Positions 33,101 to 42,180 are shown, counted from the stretch's first letter. The stretch is DNA of 64,000 nucleotides from Alphaproteobacteria bacterium (GCA_016699305.1 CP064970.1:1674001-1738000), one strand, 5' to 3'. Made by a program: numbers and translations. Notes: generated by a model not told the origin, from the sequence alone.

Positions 33101-34922
33101 TGATGGCGGCAAGGTCCACCGGCCCACCTTGTTCGGTGCGGGTGTGGAAATCCTGTACCCACAACGCCGCCTCGCCCGGCAGGCCTACGCGCCACGGTCC
33201 GCCTTGGGCTTGGACGCGAAGCCCCATATTCTCGATAGTCGGCAGCACCGCCGATAGGGGCAAGGGCGCGCTTTGTCGATGGAAAAGTTGCAGACATAAC
33301 GCGATGGCCGGGCCCGAGCCGGGCGGCTGGCTAAGATTGATTTCAAGCCGTCCATGCGTCCGCACACGGGCCAGATAGGCGATATCGCTGGCCGCCCGCG
33401 CCGCCGGAACGGTCTCGCGGTAAATCTCGTCAAAGGCCCCCGCATAGGTCGCCATGCCGTCCATGCCCAAGGCTTCGCCTTGCTGGGTGATCAAGGACTC
33501 GCGCAAACGGTCGTGCCATGAGGATGCCTGCTCGGCCAGCGCCTTTTCGATCACCTCGCGCGACGGCAGACGCCGCCCGGAACCGCCGGGCAAACGCATC
33601 TGCAACAGCACACGGGCCAAACCGGCATCGTCCAGATGGGTGTGAAACCCTTCCATCTGCCCGCCGGTCATTTCTTCCAGCACGTTTTGGAACCGGCGAC
33701 GCAGACGGGTGTCGTATCTCTCGCGCGGGACATGGATCAGAAAGGTCAGATGGCAGCCGAACGGGTCCGCGCGTACCGAGACGGTCAAGCGTCCGCGCTC
33801 TTGCGCGCGCAGGATGCGCAAGGCGTGCTGAGCCAGATTTGCCGTGTTCAGGGCGAACAGCTCGTCGCGCGGATAGGTGTCCAGGATATGCGCCAGAGAG
33901 TGCCTCTCGTGCCGTCCCGGCGTTTTGGCGGCATGGGCCAAAGCCTCGCTGATTTTGCCGCGCAACAAAGGAATGGCACCCGCCGGGGTGCGATAGGCCA
34001 GCGACGAGAACAACCCCACAAGCAGGCGTTCGGTGGCTTTGCCCGTCGCATCGCGCACAAAGATGGCGTCCATAAAGACCGGACGATGCACGGGCGAACG
34101 CAAACTGGTCTTGGTGACCAAGACCGGCTCGACGCGATCGGCCATATCCAACAATGCGGCTGGCGCGCCGCCACCCGCGCCTTCGAATAAAGGCAAGCTG
34201 ACCTCGCCTTGCAAAAGGCCAAGGCCCGAACCGGTCACCGGCACAAGACGTTTGTGGCCGCGCCGCGTTTCCAGCCGATAATCCAAGGCACCTAGGAAAA
34301 CGAAATGGTCCTTATCCAGCCATTCTAAAAACGCGCAAGCCTCGGTCTGCTGGGGATGGCTGCAGCTATGTCCGGCCATCTGGCGCACGCGGTCGCGCAT
34401 GCGGGGCCAGTCATGCACGGCACGGCGCACATGAGCCAGCGTGGCGTTCAAGGCGCGGCAGAGTTCCTCGCGTCTTTGTGCGCTGGGGATGCCGTCAATC
34501 TGCACATGCAAAAAGAACTCGCGCGGCGCGCCCATGGCCTTCTCGCCCCAGGTCAGCACGCAGCCGCGTTCGTCGCGGCGAATCGACAAAACCGGATGAG
34601 CTAAAGCCAAGATACGTAGATTCTGGCGGGTTAACTCGTTCAATAGGGAATCCAGCGCAAAGGGCATATCCTCGATCACCGCCTCGACGACGGTGCGCGC
34701 GGCTCCCGCCGGGGTCGCGGATTCGGGGCCCAGAACGCGCAAGGCAGCCTGGCCCGGCGCGCGACAACGCGCCAATTCACATAGGGAACGGGCGGCGGCG
34801 GCCATATCTTGTCCGGGCAGGTCGCCTTCACGCAAAGCATGGGTTAGCGCGGCTTCCAGTCCGGGTGCCGCGCGTGCCGATCGAGATGATGACGGGCGGG
34901 AAGATGAGGATATTTTTTTCAT
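30174..34922 (-). CDS. gdhB: NAD-specific glutamate dehydrogenase, large (180 kDa) type
   Basis: Oxidatively deaminates glutamate to 2-oxoglutarate. The 1582-residue length is that of the large NAD-GDH class. N-terminal ACT-like regulatory regions (about 60-500) precede the catalytic core. That core is marked by GGIRWSDRREDFRTEILGLM and KAQMVKNAVIVPVGSKGGFV near residues 790-830, then DGDDPYLVVAADKGTA, GGSAGYDHKAMGITARGA and GVGDMSGDVFGNGML of the dinucleotide-binding region. A long helical C-terminal domain completes it. The promoter region shared with lgt contains a perfect TGCCAC/GTGGCA inverted repeat at 34938-34955. Confidence 0.96.
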   Translation of the reverse strand: MKKISSSSRPSSSRSARAAPGLEAALTHALREGDLPGQDMAAAARSLCELARCRAPGQAALRVLGPESATPAGAARTVVEAVIEDMPFALDSLLNELTRQNLRILALAHPVLSIRRDERGCVLTWGEKAMGAPREFFLHVQIDGIPSAQRREELCRALNATLAHVRRAVHDWPRMRDRVRQMAGHSCSHPQQTEACAFLEWLDKDHFVFLGALDYRLETRRGHKRLVPVTGSGLGLLQGEVSLPLFEGAGGGAPAALLDMADRVEPVLVTKTSLRSPVHRPVFMDAIFVRDATGKATERLLVGLFSSLAYRTPAGAIPLLRGKISEALAHAAKTPGRHERHSLAHILDTYPRDELFALNTANLAQHALRILRAQERGRLTVSVRADPFGCHLTFLIHVPRERYDTRLRRRFQNVLEEMTGGQMEGFHTHLDDAGLARVLLQMRLPGGSGRRLPSREVIEKALAEQASSWHDRLRESLITQQGEALGMDGMATYAGAFDEIYRETVPAARAASDIAYLARVRTHGRLEINLSQPPGSGPAIALCLQLFHRQSAPLPLSAVLPTIENMGLRVQAQGGPWRVGLPGEAALWVQDFHTRTEQGGPVDLAAIKPLFEDALHQVLDGRMEDDGFNRLVLAARLTGREVTLLRALARAMRQMRAPYAPETVASTLVAWPALARLLVDLFLAGHDPRLGPQGDPVRAQACRKELEERLSSVLNLDEDTIIRRLANLIESCLRTNYFQTDETGAFRPCLALKFDSRSITDLPAPRPLVETFVYSPRLEAVHLRGGKVARGGIRWSDRREDFRTEILGLMKAQMVKNAVIVPVGSKGGFVVKRPPAQGGLAEEGVACYRLFMESLLDLTDTRRGGKIVPPRQTVRRDGDDPYLVVAADKGTASFSDIANEISVRRGFWLGDAFASGGSAGYDHKAMGITARGAFVAVRRHFRDMGHHIDREGMTCVGVGDMSGDVFGNGMLLVPSTRLLAAFDHRHIFLDPDPDPVASFAERQRLFALPRSSWADYDTKRISSGGGVFARTAKSINISPAVRARFGLSAERMTPAELIRALLTAPVDLLWFGGIGTFIKDTSESHTQAGDRANDGIRVDAQQVRAKVIGEGANLGLTQFARISFARAGGRINTDAIDNSAGVDTSDHEVNLKILFNAQMAKAKLTEAARNRLLARMTDEVAALVLHDNSLQTQALTVAESMAGSLLPVHARCMRLLERTGLLDRALEGLPDEEEIAQRQAHGEGLARPELAVLLAYAKIALYTKLLASDLPDDPGMEADLRGYFPPSMRQEWKPAIGRHQLRREIAATVVTNCLVNRLGPHAALMLAERTGRSEVDIARAYILARDTLEMRAIWQGIEELDDHIPAAAQTMMVQETMRGAQEMILCILDAMPGSIALTAQRRHLTTAIQALRALHAPQAALGPWIEAGAGASLAESLALLDALTRAPEVAQLAQSCGRPLAQVAQAHAEFGRLLDVPLLRQSARHLATPVGTRPAWEHEAAAAFERDISALHRHLVQNWLTRQPRKASGSGSASLAQILTHTPLWPKLEALLSELRANPAHSTLLALVIHTWREMMQGLEKV

Positions 34923-34937
34923 GTCTGGGCTTCACTC

Positions 34938-34955
34938 TGCCACGTCTTTGTGGCA
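34938..34955. promoter_or_regulatory. Inverted repeat in the gdhB-lgt divergent region
   Basis: TGCCAC and GTGGCA flank a six-base spacer (GTCTTT). It lies 16 bases upstream of the gdhB start and 73 bases before the lgt start. It could be an operator or a short RNA hairpin; the binding protein is unknown. Confidence 0.35.
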
Positions 34956-35027
34956 AGTCAATCCGGAACAAGTCTAGACTGCCGGTCTGGCTTTCCCTTC
35001 AACCCTTTTTTTGGACCCCCGGTTGCC

Positions 35028-35819
35028 ATGCTGTCCCTTGCCTTCCCTCCGATTGATCCCGTGGCGTTTTCGCTGGGGCCGATTGACGTGCGTTGGTATG
35101 CCTTGTCCTATGTGGTGGGCATGTTACTGGCATGGCGGTGGTACCGGGCTCTGGCTCCCAAATGGGGGATCGATCCTATCCATTATGACGATTTCCTCAC
35201 CTGGGCGGTGATCGGCGTCATCCTGGGCGGACGCTTGGGCTATGTTTTGTTCTACAATCTGCCTCAATATCTGGCGCATCCGGCTGAGATTTTGCAGGTC
35301 TGGCGCGGCGGCATGTCGTTTCATGGCGGATTGATGGGGGTGGTCGTGGCGGCGATATGGTTTTGCCGTGCGCGCAAGATCAATCTGTTGGCCTTTGGCG
35401 ACCCTCTGGCCGCCGCCGCGCCGATCGGCCTGTTTTTGGGACGCATCGCCAACTTCGTCAATGGTGAGCTATATGGCCGGGTCACCGATGCTCCTTGGGG
35501 TGTGGTCTTTCCCCATGGCGGGCCGTTGCCGCGCCATCCTAGCCAACTTTATGAAGCGGCCTTTGAGGGGGTGGGATTGTTCGTCCTGCTGAACCTGCTG
35601 GCGCGGTTGCCGTCATTCAAAGAGAAGCCCGGGCGGCTTCTGGGCGTCTTTCTGCTGGGTTATGCCCTGGCGCGCGCGGGGATGGAGTTTTTCCGCGAAC
35701 CCGATGTTCAAATCGGTTTCCTGTGGGGAGGGGTCACGATGGGGCAGGTCTTGGCCGCCCCCATGATCGTGGTCGGGCTGTGGCTGATGGGACGCCGACA
35801 TGCCCCCCGCAGCGCCTGA
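35028..35819 (+). CDS. lgt: Prolipoprotein diacylglyceryl transferase
   Basis: Adds diacylglycerol to the lipobox Cys of prolipoproteins in the inner membrane, the first step of lipoprotein maturation (several candidate substrates, YnbE, RlpA and the small lipoprotein, are in this window). The 263-residue protein has about seven membrane segments, the conserved HGGLMG near residue 98, and the Lgt signature GRIANFVNGELYGR near 138. RHPSQLYEA and a C-terminal FFREPD region are also visible. The start at 35028 gives the usual N-terminus. It overlaps midA by 20 bases. Confidence 0.96.
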   Translation: MLSLAFPPIDPVAFSLGPIDVRWYALSYVVGMLLAWRWYRALAPKWGIDPIHYDDFLTWAVIGVILGGRLGYVLFYNLPQYLAHPAEILQVWRGGMSFHGGLMGVVVAAIWFCRARKINLLAFGDPLAAAAPIGLFLGRIANFVNGELYGRVTDAPWGVVFPHGGPLPRHPSQLYEAAFEGVGLFVLLNLLARLPSFKEKPGRLLGVFLLGYALARAGMEFFREPDVQIGFLWGGVTMGQVLAAPMIVVGLWLMGRRHAPRSA

Positions 35820-36876
35820 CCCCGATTGGCTCGCGCGGTGGATCGCGCACCAAGGCGGCGTGGTTCGTTTGGATGCGTTCATGCGCTTGGCCTTGTCGCA
35901 TCCCGAATATGGTTATTACTGCGCCGCCAATCCCATAGGCCGCGATTTCGTGACCGCCCCCGAGCTGAGCGGGTTGTTTGGTGCCGCCATCGGTTTGGCC
36001 CTAGCCCGGCTGTGGCAAGAGCAAGGCTGTCCGTCCCCTTTCATCTTGGCCGAGCTTGGCCCCGGTCGCGGTCGGCTGATGGCCGATATGCTGGCGGCGA
36101 CGCGGGCGATGGTCCCGGGATTCGTCAAGGCCGCGCATATCCATCTGGTCGAGATCAGCCCCGTCTTGCGCGATGTGCAGCGTCAAGCTTTGACCGGATT
36201 CAATGTCGTCTGGCACGACACCTGCGCAGACTTGCCCGACGGTCCTTTGTGGCTGGTGGCCAATGAGTTCTTTGACGCCTTGCCCATTCGGCAAATCCTG
36301 CGCGGCGAGGATGGCGCATGGCGCGAACGCCTGGTGACGGTGGACTCGACGACGGACGCTTTATCCTTTGCTCTGGGACCGGCCGATCCACGCCTGGCCC
36401 TGCTGGTGCCCGAGGATATCCGCGCCCAAGCCCCCATCGGCTGGGTGGTCGAGCTGTGCCCCGCCGCCCAATCCATCGCCTTGGATATCGCCGCGCGCAT
36501 CGCGCATAAAGGCGGGGCGGCCTTGATCGTGGATTATGGCTACACACGGCCATCGGGTGCGTCCAGCCTTCGCGCCATCCATCGCGGCGAACACGCCGAT
36601 GTGTTAACTGCGCCCGGTCAAACGGATATCAGCGCCGGTGTGGATTTTGCCGCTTTGACGGCTCTTGGACAAAGAAGCGGGGCGCAAACCAGCGCGGTGC
36701 TCACACAAGCAAAGCTCCTATCGAATTTAGGCGTACAAGGCGACATCCATCATGCCTTGCGGCGCTTATGCGGCACGGATTCGCAAGCGGGAGAGATGGG
36801 CGGCGACATGCTGGCCTTGGCCTATCTGCCAAGCGACTTGACCCGAATCGATGCATTCTGCACAACAAAGCCATGA
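35800..36876 (+). CDS. MidA/NDUFAF7-like SAM-dependent methyltransferase
   Basis: Predicted protein arginine methyltransferase of the DUF185 family; the mitochondrial homologue NDUFAF7 methylates an NDUFS2 arginine in complex I assembly. Residues near 30-50 (MRLALSHPEYGYYCAAN) and FVTAPELSGLFGAAIG are family signatures, LAELGPGRGRLMADML near 83 binds SAM, and VANEFFDALPIRQ is the conserved post-motif. Length is 358 residues. It sits between lgt and pgeF with overlaps on both sides, the usual alphaproteobacterial arrangement. Confidence 0.92.
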   Translation: MPPAAPDPDWLARWIAHQGGVVRLDAFMRLALSHPEYGYYCAANPIGRDFVTAPELSGLFGAAIGLALARLWQEQGCPSPFILAELGPGRGRLMADMLAATRAMVPGFVKAAHIHLVEISPVLRDVQRQALTGFNVVWHDTCADLPDGPLWLVANEFFDALPIRQILRGEDGAWRERLVTVDSTTDALSFALGPADPRLALLVPEDIRAQAPIGWVVELCPAAQSIALDIAARIAHKGGAALIVDYGYTRPSGASSLRAIHRGEHADVLTAPGQTDISAGVDFAALTALGQRSGAQTSAVLTQAKLLSNLGVQGDIHHALRRLCGTDSQAGEMGGDMLALAYLPSDLTRIDAFCTTKP

Positions 36877-37655
36877 TCGGATTGCTTACGGAACCTCATC
36901 TTGCCGCATTGCACGGCGTGCGTCATGGCTTCTTCACACGCGAGGGTGGAGTGAGTAATGGGCCGTATCGTTCGCTGAATTGCTCATCCGCTCTTTCAGA
37001 CTCGCCCGCCGCCGTCGCCGAGAACCGCGCCTTGGTTGCGGGGCAGTTTGATGTGGGCGTGAACCACCTGTTCACCTTGCGCCAATGCCACTCTACCCGC
37101 GTATGCGTCATAGACCGTTCGTCCAGCGCACAGGCGCAGCCCGAGGCTGATGCCTTGGTAACCGCCGTGCCGGGGCTGATGCTGGGCGTGTTGACCGCCG
37201 ATTGCGCCCCGGTGCTGATGGCCGATTCCGGTTCGGGAGTCGTGGCTGCCGTCCATGCCGGATGGCGCGGCGCGCTGGGCGGTGTGATCGAGGCGACCAT
37301 CGATGTGATGGAAAGCATGGGCGCGCGCCGGGGTTGGATCCATGCCGCCGTGGGCCCGTGCATTCGCCAGCCATCCTACGAGGTGAACGGCGATTTCCGC
37401 GACCAATTCCTGGCTCATGACGAGGTCTGCCATCGATTCTTCATCCCTTCGCAGCGTCCTGGCAGTTTTCTGTTCGATCTTCCGGCCTATGTGTCTATAC
37501 GCCTGCAATCTTGCGGCATCGCGGCGGGCAGCGTGCTGCCGCATGACACCTATGCCGACCCCGCCCGCTTTTTCAGCTATCGTCGCACCGCCCAGCGCGG
37601 AGAAGGCGAAGGTGGCCGCCAGATCTCGGCCATCATGTTGACGGGCGAGGAATAA
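36873..37655 (+). CDS. pgeF: PgeF/YfiH (laccase-domain) peptidoglycan editing factor
   Basis: Member of the DUF152/YfiH family. In E. coli PgeF corrects wrongly incorporated L-Ser in peptidoglycan stem peptides, and related proteins act on purine nucleosides. The zinc-site residues are visible in LRQCHSTRV (His near 71), LTADCAPVL (Cys near 110) and VHAGWRG (His near 128). The start at 36873 is chosen because it overlaps the midA stop as ATGA; the frame continues upstream only inside midA. Length is 260 residues. Confidence 0.94.
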   Translation: MIGLLTEPHLAALHGVRHGFFTREGGVSNGPYRSLNCSSALSDSPAAVAENRALVAGQFDVGVNHLFTLRQCHSTRVCVIDRSSSAQAQPEADALVTAVPGLMLGVLTADCAPVLMADSGSGVVAAVHAGWRGALGGVIEATIDVMESMGARRGWIHAAVGPCIRQPSYEVNGDFRDQFLAHDEVCHRFFIPSQRPGSFLFDLPAYVSIRLQSCGIAAGSVLPHDTYADPARFFSYRRTAQRGEGEGGRQISAIMLTGEE

Positions 37656-37673
37656 GCCGCCAAAGAGGGGATC

Positions 37674-39011
37674 ATGTCCGCCTTGAACCCCAGACCCGAC
37701 ACGATCTATGCCCTCTCCAGCGCGCCGGGCCGGGCGGGAGTGGCGGTTATTCGCGTATCGGGGCCGTGCGCGCAGGTAAGCCTATCCGCCTTGCGCGCTG
37801 GTCGTGCCGTGCCGCAACCGCGCCGCGCCGTGCTGACCGATTTCACCGATCCCGCATCGGGCGCGATTTTGGATAAGGGACTGGCCCTATGGTTTCCCGC
37901 GCCGCACAGTTTTACCGGCGAGGATGTGGCCGAGCTGCATGTGCATGGTGGACGGGCGGTGCTGGCCGCGATATTTGGCGCATTATCCTCGATGCCCGGT
38001 CTGCGTCCTGCCGAGCCGGGAGAATTCACCCGCCGCGCCTTTGACCATGGCCGCCTGGACTTGACCGAGGTCGAGGGTCTGGCCGATCTGATTGCTGCCG
38101 AGACTGAGGCTCAGCGTCGCCAAGCCTTGCGACAAATGGAAGGCGGATTATCGGAATTGGTCGAATCCTGGCGTCGCCAGGTGATCGCCTTATTGGCCCA
38201 GGTCGAGGCAGGATTGGACTTTCCCGACGAGGACGACGCGGCCGATCTGATCTTCCCGGCCCAGGCGGTGGGCGCCTTGCGCGATTCCATGGCCGCTTAT
38301 CTGAAATCGGGGACCACGCGCGGCCAGCTGATCCGCCAGGGCGCGCGGGTGGTGTTGCTGGGGCCGCCCAATGTGGGCAAGTCTAGCCTGCTGAACGCCT
38401 TGTCCCGCAAAGAGGCGGCCATCGTCTCGCCCGTGCCGGGCACCACGCGCGACGCCATCGAGGTGCCTTTGGACCTTGGCGGCTATCCCGTCATTCTGAC
38501 CGATACGGCGGGGCTTCGCGCCGAAGGCGACGCCATCGAGCAAGAAGGCATGCGCCGCGCCCTGGATCATGCCGATCGCGCCGATCTGGTCTTGCGCTTG
38601 ATGGATCCCCTGGCCCCCGAGGCCCCTTTGACGGCGGGGAACGGTTTGATCGTCGTGACCAAGCGCGATATCGGCCCGCCCGATCCTCCCTTACACGGCC
38701 CGCATGTGCATTATGTGTCGGCGGTGACCGGAGCGGGGCTGGACGATCTGACATCGGCCATCGTGGCGCATATCAAACAGGCGGCGGAGACCGGCCTGGC
38801 CCAAGAATCGCCCGTGCTGACGCGCCACAGGCACCGCCTGGCCCTGCAAGACGCCATCGAGGGCCTCACCCGCTCATTATCCGCCCCCGCCGCCGAGCTG
38901 GCCGCCGAAGACCTGCGCCTATCCGCCCGCGCCCTGGAACGCCTGATAGGCCGCATCGATGTCGAGGATATCCTGGACGCTGTGTTCCGCGAATTCTGTA
39001 TCGGAAAATAG
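37674..39011 (+). CDS. mnmE: tRNA modification GTPase MnmE
   Basis: With MnmG it installs the cmnm5 group at U34 of certain tRNAs. The 445-residue protein shows an N-terminal formyl-THF-binding domain (DTIYALSSAPGRAGVAVIRV), and a helical domain into which a GTPase domain is inserted: G1 GPPNVGKSS near residue 228, G2 GTTRDAIEV, G3 DTAGLR and G4 TKRD. It ends in the conserved FCIGK with the catalytic C-terminal Cys. No mnmG follows; the next gene is a DUF1284 protein. Confidence 0.96.
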   Translation: MSALNPRPDTIYALSSAPGRAGVAVIRVSGPCAQVSLSALRAGRAVPQPRRAVLTDFTDPASGAILDKGLALWFPAPHSFTGEDVAELHVHGGRAVLAAIFGALSSMPGLRPAEPGEFTRRAFDHGRLDLTEVEGLADLIAAETEAQRRQALRQMEGGLSELVESWRRQVIALLAQVEAGLDFPDEDDAADLIFPAQAVGALRDSMAAYLKSGTTRGQLIRQGARVVLLGPPNVGKSSLLNALSRKEAAIVSPVPGTTRDAIEVPLDLGGYPVILTDTAGLRAEGDAIEQEGMRRALDHADRADLVLRLMDPLAPEAPLTAGNGLIVVTKRDIGPPDPPLHGPHVHYVSAVTGAGLDDLTSAIVAHIKQAAETGLAQESPVLTRHRHRLALQDAIEGLTRSLSAPAAELAAEDLRLSARALERLIGRIDVEDILDAVFREFCIGK

Positions 39012-39021
39012 GGGTCTGATT

Positions 39022-39504
39022 TTGGAACGCCCCACTATCAAACTACGTGGTCATCATTTGCTGTGTATGCTGACCTATATCGGTCAAGGATATACGCAGG
39101 TTTTCTCGGATTCTTTTTCAAACAAGATGAAGGGAATCAGCGAGGGTACGACAGAGATTGAAATTGTTTACGGGGCAAAAGACGATTTATGCCAAGTCCT
39201 GCAATGTGATCCGAGTTGCCCAGCGGATATCGCGAGGCATTGTTTAGAGGGAGATGCGGCGCGCCGCGATGACATGGCCCTGGCCACACTGAGCGCGTTT
39301 TTGCGCCTCCCTCTAAAATCCGGGTATAGACTGCGTTTAACGCCAGAGTATGTCAGAATTCTACGCCAAGAATTCGCCGCAGGGACTATCCGCCAAGCAT
39401 GCGCCGGTTGCGAATGGTTCGATCTATGCACCGCCGTGGCGCGTGAGGGATATCGCAGCGTCAAACTTTTTCCCCCAAAATACCCATCGCTGACGATTTC
39501 ATAG
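39022..39504 (+). CDS. DUF1284 Cys-rich protein
   Basis: Protein of ~160 residues in the DUF1284 family. The start region IKLRGHHLLCMLTYIGQGYT is the family signature, and conserved Cys recur (LCQVLQCDPSCPADIARHC and ACAGCEWFDLC), suggesting a metal or iron-sulfur site. Function is unknown. The start is uncertain: TTG 39022 gives the family N-terminus, CTG 39016 is an alternative, and an in-frame ATG at 38959 would overlap mnmE by 53 bases. It probably shares the mnmE transcript. Confidence 0.8.
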   Translation: MERPTIKLRGHHLLCMLTYIGQGYTQVFSDSFSNKMKGISEGTTEIEIVYGAKDDLCQVLQCDPSCPADIARHCLEGDAARRDDMALATLSAFLRLPLKSGYRLRLTPEYVRILRQEFAAGTIRQACAGCEWFDLCTAVAREGYRSVKLFPPKYPSLTIS

Positions 39505-39637
39505 ATGCGCTGTCTGAGAAACGCCCTTGAAGCCTCAATAACAATGATTTTCTTGTGCCCTATCTCTTACAGGAAGGCTTGAGGTCGGGCCGGGCTTGTG
39601 CTACCAAGATCATCTACACCTGCGAAAGGATTTTCCC

Positions 39638-40333
39638 ATGCCGCCACGCCAGGACGGAGGAAGCATGTTCCAGCGCCGACCCAATCCCGCCACGCCCCAA
39701 ATGCGGCAGCCTTCGTTGCGCGCTCCGGTGGCCGTGCGTCAGCCGGGAACGACCGAGGCGATGGTGGCTCCTGCGCCGACGGCGGTGCAAGGTCCGCGCA
39801 ATTTGCGCGAGGCAGCGCGGCGTTTAGAGATGACCACCCAGCAGATGAGCCAACGCGGCATGGCCGATCGCGCCGGCAGCGCGGTGACGGCGGATATGCG
39901 CCGCTTGATCGTGGGTCCCAGCATCACCCTGGCGGGTGAGATTTCCGCATGCGACGCCCTGGTCGTCGAAGGCACGGTCGAGGCGCGCTTGCGCGACGGC
40001 CAGTTGATCGAAGTGGCGCAATCGGGCGTTTTTCGCGGCAGCGTCGAGATCGAAGACGCCGATATCGCCGGAACTTTTGAAGGCGAGCTGAGCGTGCGGC
40101 ATAAATTGCGCGTGCGTTCCACCGGCCGCGTCACCGGCACGATCCGCTATGGCGAGATCGAGGTGCAAGCGGGTGGCCAGTTGGTCGGACAAATCCAAGT
40201 CATGAGCCGCACGGCAGCGCAGGCCTATAAGGAAGCGGCGCGTCAGGCGATGGACGAAGGCGTCGATGGCGCCCCCGGTGTCCTGGAAGGCGAGGTCATC
40301 ACGCCAGATTATGACGAGGCCGTCGGCCAATAG
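39638..40333 (+). CDS. Bactofilin-family protein
   Basis: Cytoskeletal protein of 231 residues. A disordered Pro/Gln-rich N-terminus (1-95) precedes the beta-helical bactofilin domain at about residues 100-200, with its repeat rungs: LIVGPSITLAGEISACDALV, GTVEARLRDGQLIEVAQSG and LRVRSTGRVTGTIRYGEIEV. Bactofilins polymerise without nucleotides and scaffold cell-wall or stalk-forming enzymes. The start at 39638 has GAAAGGA seven bases upstream; ATG 39665 is possible. The hairpin CCTCTTTT/AAAAGAGG (40344-40361) separates it from ispD. Confidence 0.9.
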   Translation: MPPRQDGGSMFQRRPNPATPQMRQPSLRAPVAVRQPGTTEAMVAPAPTAVQGPRNLREAARRLEMTTQQMSQRGMADRAGSAVTADMRRLIVGPSITLAGEISACDALVVEGTVEARLRDGQLIEVAQSGVFRGSVEIEDADIAGTFEGELSVRHKLRVRSTGRVTGTIRYGEIEVQAGGQLVGQIQVMSRTAAQAYKEAARQAMDEGVDGAPGVLEGEVITPDYDEAVGQ

Positions 40334-40373
40334 CCTTGCACGGCCTCTTTTTTAAAAGAGGATCGAGAGAGAG

Positions 40374-41141
40374 ATGAGTATTCAGCCGCGCCTGTGGGCG
40401 TTGATTGTTGCCGGTGGCACGGGCACACGTTTTGGCGGACAGGTCCCCAAGCAATATGTCGATCTGGCTGGAAAACCCACGATCCGCTGGTCGATCGAGG
40501 CTTTTTTGGCGTTGGAGGAAACCGCCGGGGTCATGGTTGCCATCGGCGCTGGCCAGGATGCGCCATTTGCCCAAGCAACGGCAGGTCTGGCCGATGTCAT
40601 GACCACGTCCGGGGGCGCGACGCGCCAAGAATCCGTGCACAGAGGTCTTGAGGCTTTGGCCAAAGCCGGAGCGACGCCCGAAGATGTGGTGATGATCCAC
40701 GATGCCGCGCGGCCCTTGATCCACTCTCGGGACATTCATCAAGTCTATGCGGCGCTGCTGCGCGATTCCGCGCGGGGCTATGCCTTGGGCTTTCCGCAAA
40801 GCGATGCCCTGAAGCATGCGGGTGCCGATGGTCTGGTGCAAGGCGAGCGCATCCGTAAAGAGACATGGGCCGTGCAGACGCCCCAGGGCTTTGCCCTGGG
40901 CGTTATCTTGGTCGCACATCGCGCTTTGGCCACGCAGGGCCTAACCCCGGGCGAGGATTCGCCCTCGGATGATCTGGCGGTGGCTACGCGCGGCGGGGTC
41001 GCTTGCGCCCTTATTCGTCCTGCCCATGTCAATATCAAGCTGACCGAGCAAACCGACACCGTGGCGATTGAAGAGCTGCTGCGCGTGCGCGCCACCGATA
41101 GCGCGATGTCGGGCCTGGCTCGACGCATGAAAGCCGCCTAA
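40374..41141 (+). CDS. ispD: 2-C-methyl-D-erythritol 4-phosphate cytidylyltransferase
   Basis: Third enzyme of the MEP isoprenoid pathway, joining CTP to MEP. The 255-residue product has the N-terminal nucleotide-binding AGGTGTRFGGQVPKQY, the catalytic region VMIHDAARPL, and the C-terminal VNIKLTEQTD. Many alphaproteobacteria fuse ispD to ispF; here ispD is single and no ispF follows. The SD is within GAGAGAG. The APH-like gene starts one base after its stop. ispE is in the same window at 59145. Confidence 0.95.
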   Translation: MSIQPRLWALIVAGGTGTRFGGQVPKQYVDLAGKPTIRWSIEAFLALEETAGVMVAIGAGQDAPFAQATAGLADVMTTSGGATRQESVHRGLEALAKAGATPEDVVMIHDAARPLIHSRDIHQVYAALLRDSARGYALGFPQSDALKHAGADGLVQGERIRKETWAVQTPQGFALGVILVAHRALATQGLTPGEDSPSDDLAVATRGGVACALIRPAHVNIKLTEQTDTVAIEELLRVRATDSAMSGLARRMKAA

Positions 41142-41142
41142 A

Positions 41143-42162
41143 TTGAGCTTGGCTGCTTGTGCCTTGACGCCAAACGCGCCGAATGACGTTCTCGTTCATC
41201 TGATCGACTCGCTTTCTCCGGGCCAAGCGCCTGACCCTGATTTGCGCCGCTTCTATGATGTGGTCGAGCTGACCGAAGGCATGTACAACGCCACACTGCG
41301 CGCCACGGTGGACGGGCAATCATGGGTGATCCAGCGCCTGCATGTCGATTACCCGCCTGACCGCATCGAAGATTTTGCCTCGATTTCGAATGCGCTGGGA
41401 CAAAAGGGCCTGGTGACTCCGCAATATCGACTGTTCAACGGCCTGCCCTGGCTGCGTCGACATGGTCATTATTATCGTTGCTATCCCTTTATCGAGGGGC
41501 AGAGCGGCTGTCCCGCGCCATCCGCCGCCACGGCGGGGGAATTGGGGCGGTTTTTACGTGTCTATCACCGGGCAGCGCGTGATTTGCACCCCTCTTTGTG
41601 GCCGCGCAGCGTGATCCCGCATTTCCACGATTTTGATCACTATATGGTTCGACTGGCCGAGTTGACCTATGCCGCGCCCAGCACTCAATGGGAGCATTTG
41701 GCGAGCCAAGCCCTCGACGCGCATGATGTCTATCGTGTCTGGCCGACGGCGGAGAAGCAACTGATCCATGGCGATCCGCGCGTCAACAACATCGTTTTCC
41801 GCGACGATCTACCCTATGCACTGGTGGATTTCGACACTTTCATGCCCGCCCATCCGGGAACGGATCTGGGCGATATGCTGCGTTCCTTATGCTGTCCGGC
41901 AGGTCCCGACAATCCGGTGGCTCAACACGATGCAGTGTTGGCCTGTGCCCAGGGCTATGACGCCCAATATCCAGATGCCGCCTTATGGGCCATGGCGCGC
42001 ATCTCGTGGGAGCTGACGGCGCGCTTTCTGATCGATGCCGTGGAAGACCGGTATTTTGGCTGGGATGCAGCGCGTTATACATCGCGCGTGGCCTCGGACA
42101 TGGCTTGCGCCACCGCCCAGGCCCAAGTGGCGCGATGGGCGCAGGAATGGCGCGTTTCCTAA
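41143..42162 (+). CDS. APH-like phosphotransferase
   Basis: Protein kinase-like small-molecule kinase of 339 residues, starting at TTG 41143 one base after ispD, so coupled to it. The catalytic Brenner motif is LIHGDPRVNNIVF and the metal-binding motif is ALVDFDTFMPAHPGTDLGD, as in aminoglycoside, choline and homoserine kinases. The N-lobe shows GMYNATLRATVDGQSWVIQRL. The substrate is unknown; the family includes many housekeeping kinases that do not confer resistance, so drug resistance should not be inferred. Confidence 0.85.
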   Translation: MSLAACALTPNAPNDVLVHLIDSLSPGQAPDPDLRRFYDVVELTEGMYNATLRATVDGQSWVIQRLHVDYPPDRIEDFASISNALGQKGLVTPQYRLFNGLPWLRRHGHYYRCYPFIEGQSGCPAPSAATAGELGRFLRVYHRAARDLHPSLWPRSVIPHFHDFDHYMVRLAELTYAAPSTQWEHLASQALDAHDVYRVWPTAEKQLIHGDPRVNNIVFRDDLPYALVDFDTFMPAHPGTDLGDMLRSLCCPAGPDNPVAQHDAVLACAQGYDAQYPDAALWAMARISWELTARFLIDAVEDRYFGWDAARYTSRVASDMACATAQAQVARWAQEWRVS

Positions 42163-42180
42163 CGCTCCATTCCTCGGTCC

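Noticed and set aside
41143..42162. Aminoglycoside resistance gene
   Set aside because: APH-like motifs are shared by many metabolic kinases; coupling to ispD and lack of mobile context argue against resistance.
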